From Pseudomonadota bacterium (GTDB lineage: Bacteria > Pseudomonadota > Alphaproteobacteria > Rhizobiales > Beijerinckiaceae), in contig JAEWKH010000071.1 in the NCBI GenBank assembly GCA_023386155.1, positions 1 to 64,000 of the forward strand: a stretch of 64,000 nucleotides of DNA. Direction: 5' to 3'. A program made the position numbers and the translations under genes. The notes below the pieces were generated by a model. It was given only the letters and a program-made list of their open reading frames with translations. It ran no database searches and was not told the origin of the DNA. Positions 41,204 through 49,828 of the stretch are shown in pieces (position 1 is the stretch's first letter; each line of letters begins with the position of its first letter).

Positions 41204-41899
41204 TCACCTGTCCGCCATCTCGTCGATCCTTGCCGCTACGAGCTTCTGCAAGCGCCAGAGGTTGCTGTCGTGGATGCCGTGCTCTTCCAGATGCATGACC
41301 GTATTGTGAAGATATTCGGCGCCTGAACCCCAATGTCCGCAGGCGCTGGCGAGCACGTCCGCCACCTCCTCGGGCTGAAGGCGTCCGACATAAGCCGGCG
41401 CCTTACGGTTCATGACGAAAGCAAGGGCGGTCAACGGGCCGTCTTCCGTTACGACTCCGATCCAGCGCGGCATGCTGTTGGGCGGCTTCACGGTGAACTC
41501 ACGGCGGAACAGCTTTCCCAATTGGGCCTGCAATGATGCGCTCGGAAGTCGGTAGAGAATTCCCTGGCATTGCCCTCCTCGGTCGAGTGCCATCATGAGG
41601 CCAGGTCGATCCTTCGTCGCGCGAAAGCGGGTGATCCTGAAACAGAAGGATCGGTGCCATCCATGGGCTGTTCCCCGCCGCGCCTCCACATGATCCACTT
41701 CCGGTTTCCAGATCAGGGAGCCATAGGCGAAGAGCCAGGCGTCCTTGCCCACAGGATGCGACGACAGCATGGCTTGGACGATCGCATCGTAATCATCCTC
41801 GGTGTGATAAACGAGGCCGGGTTCGGGGCCGGGATCGTCCAGGACACGATGAACGAGCGCCACAAGGTCGCGCGAGAGGGCCATCTGCCGGGTTTTCAT
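41204..41899 (-). CDS. Gamma-glutamylcyclotransferase (ChaC-like)
   Basis: 231 aa from the ATG at 41899. The GGCT fold is marked by WLFAYGSLIWKPE (about residues 54-66, the Y-G-S-L substrate loop). The HGWHRSFCFRI segment and DRPGLMMALDRGGQCQGILYRL then follow, and the catalytic Glu is probably in FRREFTVKP. ChaC proteins cleave glutathione to 5-oxoproline and Cys-Gly. The open frame continues upstream to 42526 without a start signal and overlaps the DUF202 gene, so I trimmed it. Confidence 0.9.
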   Translation of the reverse strand: MKTRQMALSRDLVALVHRVLDDPGPEPGLVYHTEDDYDAIVQAMLSSHPVGKDAWLFAYGSLIWKPEVDHVEARRGTAHGWHRSFCFRITRFRATKDRPGLMMALDRGGQCQGILYRLPSASLQAQLGKLFRREFTVKPPNSMPRWIGVVTEDGPLTALAFVMNRKAPAYVGRLQPEEVADVLASACGHWGSGAEYLHNTVMHLEEHGIHDSNLWRLQKLVAARIDEMADR

Positions 41900-41982
41900 T
41901 GGATCAACCCTTTTACCGCGAGGCTTCAAGCGGCAAAGATTACCGCAGAACAGGACTCTGTCCAAAGTGGCAGAGACTGCCC

Positions 41983-42501
41983 TCAACTCCCGCCTGCCCG
42001 CCCAAACCACAGCCCGAACAAGGCCGCGAGCGAGACAAGCGCCAGAAATCCGTTGAACAGGACAAGAAGGAAGGGCGGGATGCGCTGCACGTCCGGATGC
42101 GGCGGCTGCGAGCCGGTGAAGACCTGACGCCAGACGGCGGCCGCGAAGCAGAAGGCGCTGAAGAGGATCAGGACCGAGCCGGTGGAAAGGATCATCCATC
42201 CGGGCACCACGCCCGCCAGGAGCTTCTGCGCACCGATGCCGGAGGCGAGCGATGCGAGGCCTGTGCGCACCCAGGCCGCATAGGTACGCTCGGCGGCAAA
42301 GACCGTACGGTTGGCGGCCAGTTCCGTGCGCCGGTCGGCGCTGTCCTTCATCTGCTCGCTGGCGACAGCGGTCGTCTTCGCGGCCGCCTGGGTGTGCTCC
42401 GCCGCTTCCTGCGTCTGCTCGGCGGCCTCCTGGGTCTGGACAGCCGCCTCCTTGGCGTGCTCGGCGCTGCGCTTGAGCTTCTCGTCGACCGGCTGCGTCA
42501 T
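41983..42501 (-). CDS. DUF202 membrane protein with coiled-coil N-terminus
   Basis: 172 aa from the ATG at 42501, with a clear GGAGG site; an ORF start at 42528 is not needed. Residues 5-60 are an Ala/Glu/Gln/Thr repeat coiled coil (AAEQTQEAAEHTQAAA type). Then comes the DUF202 signature ELAANRTVFAAERTYAAWVRTGLA, followed by three predicted membrane segments (ASGIGAQKLL region, WMILSTGSVLILFSAF, FLLVLFNGFLALVSL). Function of DUF202 is unknown. The coiled coil preceding it is unusual. Confidence 0.85.
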   Translation of the reverse strand: MTQPVDEKLKRSAEHAKEAAVQTQEAAEQTQEAAEHTQAAAKTTAVASEQMKDSADRRTELAANRTVFAAERTYAAWVRTGLASLASGIGAQKLLAGVVPGWMILSTGSVLILFSAFCFAAAVWRQVFTGSQPPHPDVQRIPPFLLVLFNGFLALVSLAALFGLWFGRAGGS

Positions 42502-42557
42502 GGGGCCTCCATTGATCTGGAGGCACAACGCCTACGGTTGTGAAAAGGTCGGCGCGA

Positions 42558-43535
42558 TCAAAGCCTTCGCAGGGCCACCGTCTCGATCCGGTGGCTCGGG
42601 CCCTTCTTCAGGATCAGGCTCGCGCGCTGGCGGGTCGGCACGATGTTTTCCCGCAGGTTCACCAGGTTGATGCGGTTCCAGAGGCCGTCGGCGGTGGCGA
42701 TGGCTTCCGCTTCCGCGAGTTCCGCATAGCGCCGGAAATAGGAGAGCGGATCGCGGAACGCCGTGTGGCGCAGGCGCAGGAACCGGTTCACGTACCAGCG
42801 GTGCAGGTCTTCCTCGTCGGCGTCGATATAGACCGAGAAGTCGAAGAAATCGGACACGAAGGGAATGGCCTCGCCGTCCTTGGGCATGCGCGCGGGCTGG
42901 AGCACGTTCAGGCCCTCGACGATCAGGATGTCCGGCCGGTCGACCACCGTCTCCTCGCCCGGCACCACGTCATAGACGAGGTGGGAATAGAGCGGGGCCT
43001 TCACGTTGCGCTTGCCCGCCTTGATGTCGGCGAGGAAATGCAGGAGCTTTCCCGTGTCGTAGCTTTCGGGAAAACCCTTGCGCTCCATGAGGTTGAGCCG
43101 CGTCAGCTCGGCATTGGGCAGGAGAAAGCCATCGGTCGTGACGAGATCGACCTTCGGGGTGTTGGGCCAGCGGGCGAGAAGGGCTTTGAGCACCCGGGCC
43201 GTGGTGGACTTGCCGACCGCCACCGAGCCCGCGACGCCGATGATATAGGGCACCTTCTGCTCCTTCTCGGCGAGGAGGAAGCGCTGGGTCGCCTTGAACA
43301 GGCCTTGCGTCGCCGCGACGTAGAGGGAGAGAAGGCGCGAGAGCGGCAGGTAGATCGCCGCGACCTCGTCCAGCGAGATCGGATCGTTGAGGGATTGCAG
43401 CTGAACCACCTCGTCGGCGGTCAGGGTCATGGGCGCATCGGCGCGCAGCTTGGCCCATTCGTCGCGGGAGAAGGCGCGATAGGGCGAGAGGCCGTCATCG
43501 TCCTCGTCGAAGGAGATCAGGTTGGGCTGGTCCAT
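42558..43535 (-). CDS. coaA: Type I pantothenate kinase
   Basis: 325 aa from the ATG at 43535 (AAAGGTGG 6 bases upstream). It phosphorylates pantothenate and is feedback-inhibited by CoA. P-loop GVAGSVAVGKSTTARVLKAL (about residues 98-117), then KVDLVTTDGFLLPNAEL, MERKGFPESYD and the LNVLQPARMP-FVSDFFDFSVYIDADE segment are all typical. It follows hisE by 20 bases, as in many rhizobia, so is probably in the his operon transcript. Confidence 0.96.
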   Translation of the reverse strand: MDQPNLISFDEDDDGLSPYRAFSRDEWAKLRADAPMTLTADEVVQLQSLNDPISLDEVAAIYLPLSRLLSLYVAATQGLFKATQRFLLAEKEQKVPYIIGVAGSVAVGKSTTARVLKALLARWPNTPKVDLVTTDGFLLPNAELTRLNLMERKGFPESYDTGKLLHFLADIKAGKRNVKAPLYSHLVYDVVPGEETVVDRPDILIVEGLNVLQPARMPKDGEAIPFVSDFFDFSVYIDADEEDLHRWYVNRFLRLRHTAFRDPLSYFRRYAELAEAEAIATADGLWNRINLVNLRENIVPTRQRASLILKKGPSHRIETVALRRL

Positions 43536-43555
43536 GCGAACCACCTTTGCAAGGT

Positions 43556-43876
43556 TTAGGTCCTGCGCGCGGCCTTTTCCGCAAGACCCGACTGCGCCGT
43601 GCGGCGCTCCAATTCGGCCATTACGTCACTTAGCGGAATGTTTGCGCCCTGCAACACGACCAAAAGATGATACAGCACGTCCGCCGCCTCGGCCGTCAGG
43701 TTCGGCCGGTCGCCCTGCACGGCCGCGATGGCGGCCTCCACCGCCTCCTCGCCCAGCTTCTTGGCCGCCTTGGCCGGCCCGCCCCCGATGAGCTTGGCCG
43801 TATAGGATTCCGAGGCCGGCGCCGCGGCCCGCTCGGCCACGATGCGGGCGAGATCGTCGAGGGTGAAGGAGGTCAT
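43556..43876 (-). CDS. hisE: Phosphoribosyl-ATP diphosphatase
   Basis: 106 aa. The second step of histidine synthesis (PR-ATP to PR-AMP). An all-alpha MazG-like nucleotide pyrophosphatase with the acidic metal-binding helix KKLGEEAVEAAIAAVQGD and EAADVLYHLLVVLQGANI. The size is normal for a stand-alone HisE; HisI is not in this window. It lies between hisF and coaA, with a CCCGGC...GCCGGGG palindrome in the hisF-hisE gap. Confidence 0.96.
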   Translation of the reverse strand: MTSFTLDDLARIVAERAAAPASESYTAKLIGGGPAKAAKKLGEEAVEAAIAAVQGDRPNLTAEAADVLYHLLVVLQGANIPLSDVMAELERRTAQSGLAEKAARRT

Positions 43877-43997
43877 GGTCGTTTCGCTGTCATTCTCAGG
43901 CCAAGGGAGCGAGGGAAGGGAAACCGTTCGCCTGGACTGTCTGATGGATCACCCCGGCCCTGCGGGTCGCCGGGGATGACGAAAGCATTGTCGTGGT

Positions 43998-44780
43998 TCA
44001 GGCCGCCTTGTCCAGCCGCATCTTCAGGCCCTTGTCCGCCATGTATCCCTTGGCTTCCGCAATCGTGTGGGTGCCGAAGTGGAAGATGGAGGCCGCGAGC
44101 ACGGCGCTGGCATGGCCGTCCTTCACGCCATCGACCAGGTGGTCGAGAGTGCCGACGCCGCCGGACGCGATGACCGGCACGGAGACGGCATCGGCGATGG
44201 CGCGCACGAGGGCGAGGTCGTAGCCGCCCTTGGTGCCGTCCCGGTCCATGGAGGTGACCAGCAGTTCCCCTGCCCCCAGTTCCGCCACCTGCCTGGCGAA
44301 CGCGATGGCGTCGATGCCGGTGGCGTTGCGTCCGCCATGGGTGAAGATCTCCCAGCGCGGCTCCTCGCCCTCCCCCGACACCTTCTTGGCGTCGATGGCC
44401 ACGACGATGCATTGATTGCCGAACTTCTCCGCGGCCTCGCGCACGAAGTCCGGGTTCTTCACGGCTGCGGTGTTGATCGACACCTTGTCGGCGCCGGCGA
44501 GCAGCAGCTTGCGGATGTCCTCGACCGTGCGCACGCCGCCGCCGACGGTGAGCGGCATGAAGCAGGCCTCGGCCGTGCGCCGCACCACGTCGAGCAGGAT
44601 CCCCCTCGCCTCGTGGCTCGCGGCGATGTCGAGGAAGCAGAGCTCGTCGGCGCCTGCCGCGTCATAGGCCTTGGCGGCTTCGACGGGATCGCCCGCATCG
44701 ACTAGATCGACAAACTGCACGCCCTTCACGACGCGCCCGTCCTTCACGTCGAGGCAGGGTATGAGACGCACTTTCAGCAT
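43998..44780 (-). CDS. hisF: Imidazole glycerol phosphate synthase cyclase subunit
   Basis: 260 aa TIM barrel. With HisH it makes imidazole-glycerol phosphate and AICAR. The catalytic Asp residues lie in RLIPCLDVKDGRVVKGVQF (Asp11-like) and LLVTSMDRDGTKGGYDL (Asp130-like). MPLTVGGGVRTVEDIRKLLLAGADKVSINTAA is the phosphate-binding strand-loop. Its start overlaps the hisA stop by one base (TGATG), so the subunits are co-translated. Confidence 0.97.
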   Translation of the reverse strand: MLKVRLIPCLDVKDGRVVKGVQFVDLVDAGDPVEAAKAYDAAGADELCFLDIAASHEARGILLDVVRRTAEACFMPLTVGGGVRTVEDIRKLLLAGADKVSINTAAVKNPDFVREAAEKFGNQCIVVAIDAKKVSGEGEEPRWEIFTHGGRNATGIDAIAFARQVAELGAGELLVTSMDRDGTKGGYDLALVRAIADAVSVPVIASGGVGTLDHLVDGVKDGHASAVLAASIFHFGTHTIAEAKGYMADKGLKMRLDKAA

Positions 44781-45523
44781 CAGGCGGGTTCCTTGCGCAC
44801 GGAGCGGAGCAGCGCCAGCGCCTCTTCCGGGTCGATGCGCCCGTCATAGAGGGCGCGGCCGGAAATGGCGCCGTCGAGGACCGCGCAATCGGGCTGGGTC
44901 AGGCGCTCGATATCGGCCATGGAGGCGAGGCCGCCCGAGGCGATGACCGGGATCGAGACGGCGCGGGCCAGCCCCAGGGTCATCGGGAAGTTGAGGCCCT
45001 TGAGGATGCCGTCGCGGGCGATGTCCGTGTAGATGATCGCGGCCACGCCCGCATCCTCGAAGCGGCGGCCGAGCTCCTCCGCCGACAGGGTCGAGGTCTG
45101 GGCCCAGCCTTCCACGGCCACGAGCCCGTCCTTGGCGTCGATGCCGACCGCGATCCTGCCCGGATGGAGGCGCGCGGCCTCGCGCACGAAGGCGGGGTCG
45201 CGCACGGCGGCCGTGCCGATGATGACGCGGGACACGCCCTTCCCGAGCCAGCCCTCCACGGTCTTCATGTCGCGGATGCCGCCGCCGAGCTGCACCGGGA
45301 TCGCGACCCGCTTCAGGATGGTCTCGACGGCCGCCGCATTCATCGGCTTGCCGGCGAAGGCGCCGTCGAGATCGACCACGTGCAGCCATTCGAAGCCCTG
45401 GCGCTCGAAGGTGGCCGCCTGGTCGGCGGGATCGTCGTTGAACACGGTCGCCTGGTCCATGTCGCCCTGGACGAGGCGGACGCAGCGGCCTTCCTTGAGA
45501 TCGATGGCAGGATAGAGGATCAC
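44780..45523 (-). CDS. hisA: ProFAR isomerase (phosphoribosylformimino-AICAR-P isomerase)
   Basis: 247 aa from the GTG at 45523. I prefer this start because GTGA overlaps the hisH stop by 4 bases, AAGGTG precedes it, and known HisA proteins begin MILxPAIDLKEG. A GTG three codons earlier (45532) is the only alternative. It converts ProFAR to PRFAR. Motifs: catalytic Asp in ILYPAIDLKEGRCVRL, VQLGGGIRDMK, and the second half with the Asp in IIYTDIARDGILKG. It sits between hisH and hisF. Confidence 0.95.
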   Translation of the reverse strand: MILYPAIDLKEGRCVRLVQGDMDQATVFNDDPADQAATFERQGFEWLHVVDLDGAFAGKPMNAAAVETILKRVAIPVQLGGGIRDMKTVEGWLGKGVSRVIIGTAAVRDPAFVREAARLHPGRIAVGIDAKDGLVAVEGWAQTSTLSAEELGRRFEDAGVAAIIYTDIARDGILKGLNFPMTLGLARAVSIPVIASGGLASMADIERLTQPDCAVLDGAISGRALYDGRIDPEEALALLRSVRKEPA

Positions 45524-46170
45524 GGGCGCCACCTTAAAAAATTGGCGATGAGCTTGAGGCCGAGCGCCTGGCTCTTCTCGGGATGAAACTGGGTGCCGAC
45601 GAGATTGTCCCGTCCGACGATGGCCGTGACCGGGCCGCCGTAATCGGCGGTCGCGATCACGTCGGACGGATCGGCAGGCGTCAGCGCATAGGAATGCACG
45701 AAATAGGCGTGCAGCCCGTCGGGCCCGGTCGGAATGCCGTCGAGCAAGGGGTGCGGCCTGAGCTGCTGGAGCGTGTTCCAGCCCATGTGGGGGATCTTGA
45801 GGGACGGATCGCTCGGCGTGATCGCCTTCACGTCGCCATGGATCCAGTCGAGCCCGTAGCTCGTGGTATGCTCGAGGCCCCTGGTCGCCATGAGCTGCAT
45901 GCCGACGCAGATGCCCAGGAAGGGGCGCTTGTCCTCATGCACGCGCCGCTGCAACGCCTCCACCATGCCGGGCACGGCATCGAGGCCGCGGCGGCAATCG
46001 GCGAAGGCGCCGACCCCCGGCAGCACGATCCGGTCGGCCCTGGCGACGAGGGCCGGGTCGGACGAGACCGTGATGGAAAGATCGAGTTCCGCCTCCCGCG
46101 CCGCCCGCTCGAAGGCCTTGGCGGCGGAATGCAGATTGCCCGACCCATAATCGATGATAACGACGCTCAC
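45520..46170 (-). CDS. hisH: Imidazole glycerol phosphate synthase glutaminase subunit
   Basis: 216 aa class I glutamine amidotransferase. It supplies ammonia to HisF. Start VVIIDYGSGNLHSAAKAFER. The nucleophile Cys is in FLGICVGMQLM (about residue 86), and the catalytic His-Glu pair is in VGTQFHPEKSQ (about 195-201). It overlaps hisA by 4 bases and the DUF2628 gene ends 4 bases into its start, showing tight coupling. Confidence 0.97.
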   Translation of the reverse strand: MSVVIIDYGSGNLHSAAKAFERAAREAELDLSITVSSDPALVARADRIVLPGVGAFADCRRGLDAVPGMVEALQRRVHEDKRPFLGICVGMQLMATRGLEHTTSYGLDWIHGDVKAITPSDPSLKIPHMGWNTLQQLRPHPLLDGIPTGPDGLHAYFVHSYALTPADPSDVIATADYGGPVTAIVGRDNLVGTQFHPEKSQALGLKLIANFLRWRP

Positions 46171-46670
46171 CGGGGACGCTCCGCATCGGGGAAGAGGCCG
46201 ATCACCGGCTCGGACCTCCGGGGGGTGGACAGGACCGGCGAGGCGGCCGGGCCGCGGGGCAGGGTGGCTGGTCTCGCTTCTGGCCTCGCTTGGAGCCAGC
46301 GGGCGAAGGCCTTGGCCTCCGCCTCGTCCTGGTCCTCGGCCGTCACCGCATCGACCATGGGCAGGCCACGGCGGCCCAAGGTCCAGCGCCGCAGGCTGTT
46401 GGCCTCGAGCCCGATCAGACCCTGCAGCAGGAGCTGCGCGACGGAGCCGGCCAGGGGATGCACGTCCAGGAGCGCCATGAGGCCGCCGAAGGCGAAGACC
46501 AGGACCAGCACGCCGATCCCGGCGAGCCAGAGCCGGTGGTAGAAGAACCAGAGGAAGGTGAAGAAGAAGGCCCCCCAGGAAAAGGCGTCCTTCACGAGTT
46601 CGGACTCGTCCAGGGCGGCCGGGTCACCCGGCCGCGCATCGCGCGGAAGGTGCAGGGTATAGGTGGTCAT
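46167..46670 (-). CDS. DUF2628 membrane protein
   Basis: 167 aa from the ATG at 46670 (MTTYTLHLPRDARPGDPAALD). Typical DUF2628: a short N-terminus, then AFSWGAFFFTFLWFFYHRLWLAGIGVLV and FGGLMALLDVHP as two membrane segments, then GLIGLEANSLRRWTLGRRGL and a Pro/Arg-rich cytosolic tail. Function is unknown. It lies between hisB and hisH in many rhizobia and its stop overlaps the hisH start by 4 bases, so it is co-translated with the his genes. Confidence 0.9.
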   Translation of the reverse strand: MTTYTLHLPRDARPGDPAALDESELVKDAFSWGAFFFTFLWFFYHRLWLAGIGVLVLVFAFGGLMALLDVHPLAGSVAQLLLQGLIGLEANSLRRWTLGRRGLPMVDAVTAEDQDEAEAKAFARWLQARPEARPATLPRGPAASPVLSTPRRSEPVIGLFPDAERPR

Positions 46671-46737
46671 GGCGACGTTCCTCAGGTCCTGTCCGGTGAG
46701 GTGATGCTGGCGTGCTCGCCGGACAGGCATCTCTTCG

Positions 46738-46849
46738 AGCATCGGACCCAAAAGTGGATTCCACTCTTGGGATTGATCCGACGCTCAATTCCTAAGATGG
46801 CGCATCGTTTGGCGCGGAAAACCGGTGTCCACTTTTCCGCACGATGCGC
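46738..46849. repeat. Dispersed two-palindrome intergenic repeat, copy 2
   Basis: AGCATCGGACCC, AAAAGTGG with an inverted partner, then GCGCATCG ... CGATGCGC. This is the same arrangement as 171-273 and 47580-47690, and it sits between the DUF2628 and hisB genes inside the his operon. Confidence 0.85.
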
Positions 46850-46856
46850 GATCGAT

Positions 46857-47450
46857 TTAGAGCGTACCCTTGGTGGAGGGAACGCGGCCCTCTTCCCTTG
46901 GGTCCAGTGCTACGGCCTGACGCAAGGCCCGTGCCAGGCCCTTGAAGCAGCTCTCGGCGATATGGTGGCTGTTCTCGCCGTAGAGCGTCTCCACATGCAG
47001 GGTCAGGCCCGCATTGATGGCGAACGCCTGGTGGAACTCGCGAACCAGCTCGGTGTCGAAGACGCCGATCTTCTCGGTCGGGAAGGTGGTCCGGAACACC
47101 AGGAAGGGGCGGCCCGATATGTCGAGAGCCACGCGGGTCAAGGTCTCGTCCATCGGGAGATGGATGTCGGCATAGCGCGAGATGCCCTTTTTATCGCCAA
47201 GCGCCTGCAGGATGGCCTGACCCAGCGCGATCCCGGTATCCTCGGTCGTATGATGCTGGTCCACATGCAGGTCGCCGGTCACCTTCACGGTCAGGTCGAA
47301 GAGACCGTGCCGGGCGAACAGTTCGAGCATATGGTCGAGGAAGCCGACCCCCGTGGAGATCTCGGCCTTGCCGGTGCCATCGAGGGCAATCGACACGGCG
47401 ACATCGGTCTCGGCGGTGCGACGGCTGACGCTCGCGGAGCGCATCATCAA
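46857..47450 (-). CDS. hisB: Imidazoleglycerol-phosphate dehydratase
   Basis: 197 aa. Dehydrates imidazole-glycerol phosphate. Two His-rich manganese motifs: GVGFLDHMLELFARHG (about 36-51) and DQHHTTEDTGIALGQA (about 68-83), then a second related pair including HQAFAINAGLTLHV and HHIAESCFKGLARAL. The N-terminus MMMRSASVSRRTAETDV could start at any of three Met. First gene of the leftward his operon and divergent from hslV; its upstream side contains repeat copy 3. Confidence 0.96.
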   Translation of the reverse strand: MMMRSASVSRRTAETDVAVSIALDGTGKAEISTGVGFLDHMLELFARHGLFDLTVKVTGDLHVDQHHTTEDTGIALGQAILQALGDKKGISRYADIHLPMDETLTRVALDISGRPFLVFRTTFPTEKIGVFDTELVREFHQAFAINAGLTLHVETLYGENSHHIAESCFKGLARALRQAVALDPREEGRVPSTKGTL

Positions 47451-47526
47451 AATCCTTTGCGGAACAAGAGACGAGGCCTTCTAGCAAGGAGCGCGGAGAA
47501 TTGCCACAGGGCGGGTGTGTTTCTCT

Positions 47527-47541
47527 CTCCCTTGCGGGGAG
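47527..47541. repeat. Short CTCCC...GGGAG palindrome
   Basis: Third example of the CTCCCxxTTGxGGGAG type seen at 4242 and 18345, here in the hisB-hslV interval immediately before repeat copy 3. Confidence 0.45.
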
Positions 47542-47579
47542 GGGAGCATCCGCGTTGCTTTCGAGCGATGAATGACTAG

Positions 47580-47690
47580 AGCATCGGACCCAAAAGTGGA
47601 CCCACTTTTGGGATTCGATCCGATGCTCAATCCCTCAAGCGGCGCATCGTTGAGCGCGAAAAACCGGGTCCACTTTTCCGCACGATGCGC
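47580..47690. repeat. Dispersed two-palindrome intergenic repeat, copy 3
   Basis: The cleanest copy: GCATCGGACCCAAAAGTGG with its inverted partner and CCGATGC, then GCGCATCGTTGAGCGCG ... CGCACGATGCGC. It lies 55 bases upstream of the hslV start, so promoter sequences for hslV and hisB may overlap it. Confidence 0.88.
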
Positions 47691-47744
47691 TAAGTGAGGG
47701 TCCGAAGATCCTTATCCTTCCCGCCCCTCCGGAGTTTGACCCTC

Positions 47745-48299
47745 GTGTCCGAAGACGCCACCCCCCGCATGCACGCCACCACGATCCTCATGGTCCGCAA
47801 GGGCGGCCGCGTCGTCATCGGCGGCGACGGGCAGGTGAGCCTGGGGCAGACCGTGGTGAAGGGCAACGCGCGCAAGGTCCGCCGCCTCGCCAAGGGCGGG
47901 GTGATCGGCGGCTTCGCCGGTTCCACGGCCGATGCCTTCACCCTGTTCGAGCGCCTCGAGGCCAAGCTGGAGCAGTATCCTGGCCAGCTCACCCGCGCCT
48001 GCGTGGAGCTCACCAAGGACTGGCGCACCGACCGCTACCTGCGCCGCCTGGAGGCGATGATGCTGGTGGCCGACAAGGATGTCGGCCTGCTCCTCTCCGG
48101 CGCCGGCGACGTGCTGGAGCCGGAAAACGGCATCATGGCCATCGGGTCCGGGGGCAATTACGCCCTCGCGGCGGCGCGGGCGCTCGCCGATTCCGACATG
48201 GACGCGGAAGCCATCGTGCGCCGGTCTCTGGCCATTGCCGCCGAGATCTGCGTCTATACCAATGCGAACATCGTCATCGAGACCCTGGATGAGACCTGA
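47745..48299 (+). CDS. hslV: ATP-dependent protease proteolytic subunit HslV
   Basis: 184 aa from the GTG at 47745. Proteasome-like Thr protease. The active Thr after processing is the first T of TTILMVRKGGRVVIGGDGQV; a propeptide of about 11 residues precedes it, which decides between this start and a later ATG at 47769. GQTVVKGNARKVRRLAKGGV, GFAGSTADAFTLFERLE and GNYALAAARALAD are typical. It pairs with HslU 114 bases downstream, with a palindromic repeat in the gap. Confidence 0.95.
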   Translation: MSEDATPRMHATTILMVRKGGRVVIGGDGQVSLGQTVVKGNARKVRRLAKGGVIGGFAGSTADAFTLFERLEAKLEQYPGQLTRACVELTKDWRTDRYLRRLEAMMLVADKDVGLLLSGAGDVLEPENGIMAIGSGGNYALAAARALADSDMDAEAIVRRSLAIAAEICVYTNANIVIETLDET

Positions 48300-48303
48300 T
48301 ATC

Positions 48304-48402
48304 CGTCATGGCCGGACGTGTCCCGGCCATCCGCGTCTTGAGAACCGCCGCGCCGCAAGGCGTGGATCCCCGGACCGGGTCCGGGGGATGACGACAAAGA
48401 GC
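48304..48402. repeat. REP-like palindromes between hslV and hslU
   Basis: GTCATGGCCGGACGTGTCC CGGCCAT-type palindrome followed by GGATCCCCGGACCGGGTCCGGGGATGAC. Variants occur at 43945-43980, 49738-49783, 56514-56556 and 57973-58000. These look like dispersed intergenic palindromes that can fold in mRNA. Confidence 0.65.
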
Positions 48403-48413
48403 CAAGAGATCCC

Positions 48414-49727
48414 ATGACCACCTTTTCCCCCCGCGAAATCGTTTCCGAACTCGACCGCTACATCGTCGGTCAGAACGACGCCAAGCGCGCGGTCGCCATT
48501 GCGCTCCGCAACCGCTGGCGCCGGCAGCAGCTCGAAGGCTCCCTGCGTGAGGAGGTGGCACCGAAGAACATCCTCATGATCGGCCCGACCGGCTGCGGCA
48601 AGACCGAGATTTCGCGGCGGCTGGCCAAGCTCGCGGGCGCGCCCTTCATCAAGATCGAGGCGACCAAGTTCACGGAGGTCGGCTATGTGGGCCGCGACGT
48701 GGAGCAGATCGTGCGCGATCTCGTGGAGATCGGCATCGGCCTCGTGAAGGAGGAACGTCGCCGCCAGGTTCAGGCCAAGGCCCATGTGGCGGCGGAAGAG
48801 CGCGTGCTCGACGCCCTGGTCGGCTCGACGGCCAGCGCCGTGACCCGCGACTCGTTCCGCCGCAAGCTGCGCGCCAACGAGCTCGACGACAAGGAGATCG
48901 AGGTCGAGCTGCAATCCGGCGGAGGGCAGGGGATGCCCATGTTCGAGATTCCCGGCATGCCCGGCGCGTCGGTCGGCGCCATCAATCTCTCCGACATGTT
49001 CGGCAAGGCGTTCGGCGGCGGACGCGCGAAAACCCGCCGCACCACCGTGCGCGAGGCCTATGAGCCGCTGGTGACCGAGGAGGCCGACAAGCTGATCGAC
49101 CAGGACGCCATCGTCCAGGAGGCGCTGCGCCAGGTGGAGAACAACGGCATCGTGTTCCTCGACGAGATCGACAAGATCGCCGGCCGCGAGGGCCGCACCG
49201 GCGCCGACGTCTCCCGCGAGGGCGTGCAGCGCGACCTGCTGCCGCTGATCGAAGGCACCACGGTCTCGACGAAATACGGGCCGGTGAAGACGGACCACAT
49301 CCTCTTCATCGCGTCCGGCGCGTTCCATGTGTCGAAGCCGTCGGACCTGCTGCCGGAACTGCAGGGCCGCCTGCCGATCCGCGTCGAGCTCGCGCCGCTG
49401 ACGGTGGATGATTTCAAGCGCATCCTCACCGAGACCGAAGCGAGCCTCATCAAGCAGTCGGTCGCCCTGATGGAGACCGAGGGCGTGAGCCTCGTCTTCA
49501 CGGACGACGCCATCGATGCGCTCGCGCAAGTCGCCGTCGACGTGAACAACTCGGTCGAGAATATCGGCGCCCGCCGCCTTCAGACCGTGCTGGAGCGCGT
49601 GCTCGACGACGTCTCGTTCACGGCGCCCGACCGCTCGGGCGAAACGGTGACCATCGACGCCGCCTATGTGCGCGGCGAGGTGGAGTCGCTGGCGAAGAAC
49701 ACGGATCTGAGCCGGTTCATTCTTTGA
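48414..49727 (+). CDS. hslU: ATP-dependent protease ATPase subunit HslU
   Basis: 437 aa AAA+ unfoldase. Walker A MIGPTGCGKTEISRRLAKLAG (about residues 56-75), EATKFTEVGYVGRDVEQIVRDL, the I-domain (about 110-230, with GMPMFEIPGMPGASVG), Walker B GIVFLDEIDKIAGREGRTGADVSREGVQ, and the sensor and C-terminal parts (ENIGARRLQTVLERVL). Full length. It unfolds substrates and feeds them to HslV. Confidence 0.97.
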   Translation: MTTFSPREIVSELDRYIVGQNDAKRAVAIALRNRWRRQQLEGSLREEVAPKNILMIGPTGCGKTEISRRLAKLAGAPFIKIEATKFTEVGYVGRDVEQIVRDLVEIGIGLVKEERRRQVQAKAHVAAEERVLDALVGSTASAVTRDSFRRKLRANELDDKEIEVELQSGGGQGMPMFEIPGMPGASVGAINLSDMFGKAFGGGRAKTRRTTVREAYEPLVTEEADKLIDQDAIVQEALRQVENNGIVFLDEIDKIAGREGRTGADVSREGVQRDLLPLIEGTTVSTKYGPVKTDHILFIASGAFHVSKPSDLLPELQGRLPIRVELAPLTVDDFKRILTETEASLIKQSVALMETEGVSLVFTDDAIDALAQVAVDVNNSVENIGARRLQTVLERVLDDVSFTAPDRSGETVTIDAAYVRGEVESLAKNTDLSRFIL

Positions 49728-49737
49728 CCGCTCCTAC

Positions 49738-49783
49738 TGTCATTCCGGGCCCGGTTCTTACGGACCGCCCCGGAATGACGGTG
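49738..49783. repeat. GTCATTCCGGGC...CCCCGGAATGAC palindrome
   Basis: An inverted repeat just after hslU with GTCATTCCGGG and CCCCGGAATGAC arms, a frequent type of alphaproteobacterial intergenic palindrome. Confidence 0.6.
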
Positions 49784-49828
49784 AGGATCGGAACGGAACC
49801 ACTGTCCCGATTCGCGACTTGCCTGGGG

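Noticed and set aside
41900..42526. N-terminal extension of the ChaC-like frame
   Set aside because: Overlaps the DUF202 gene on the same strand in another frame, with random-looking Arg-rich sequence. The ATG at 41899 begins the real domain.
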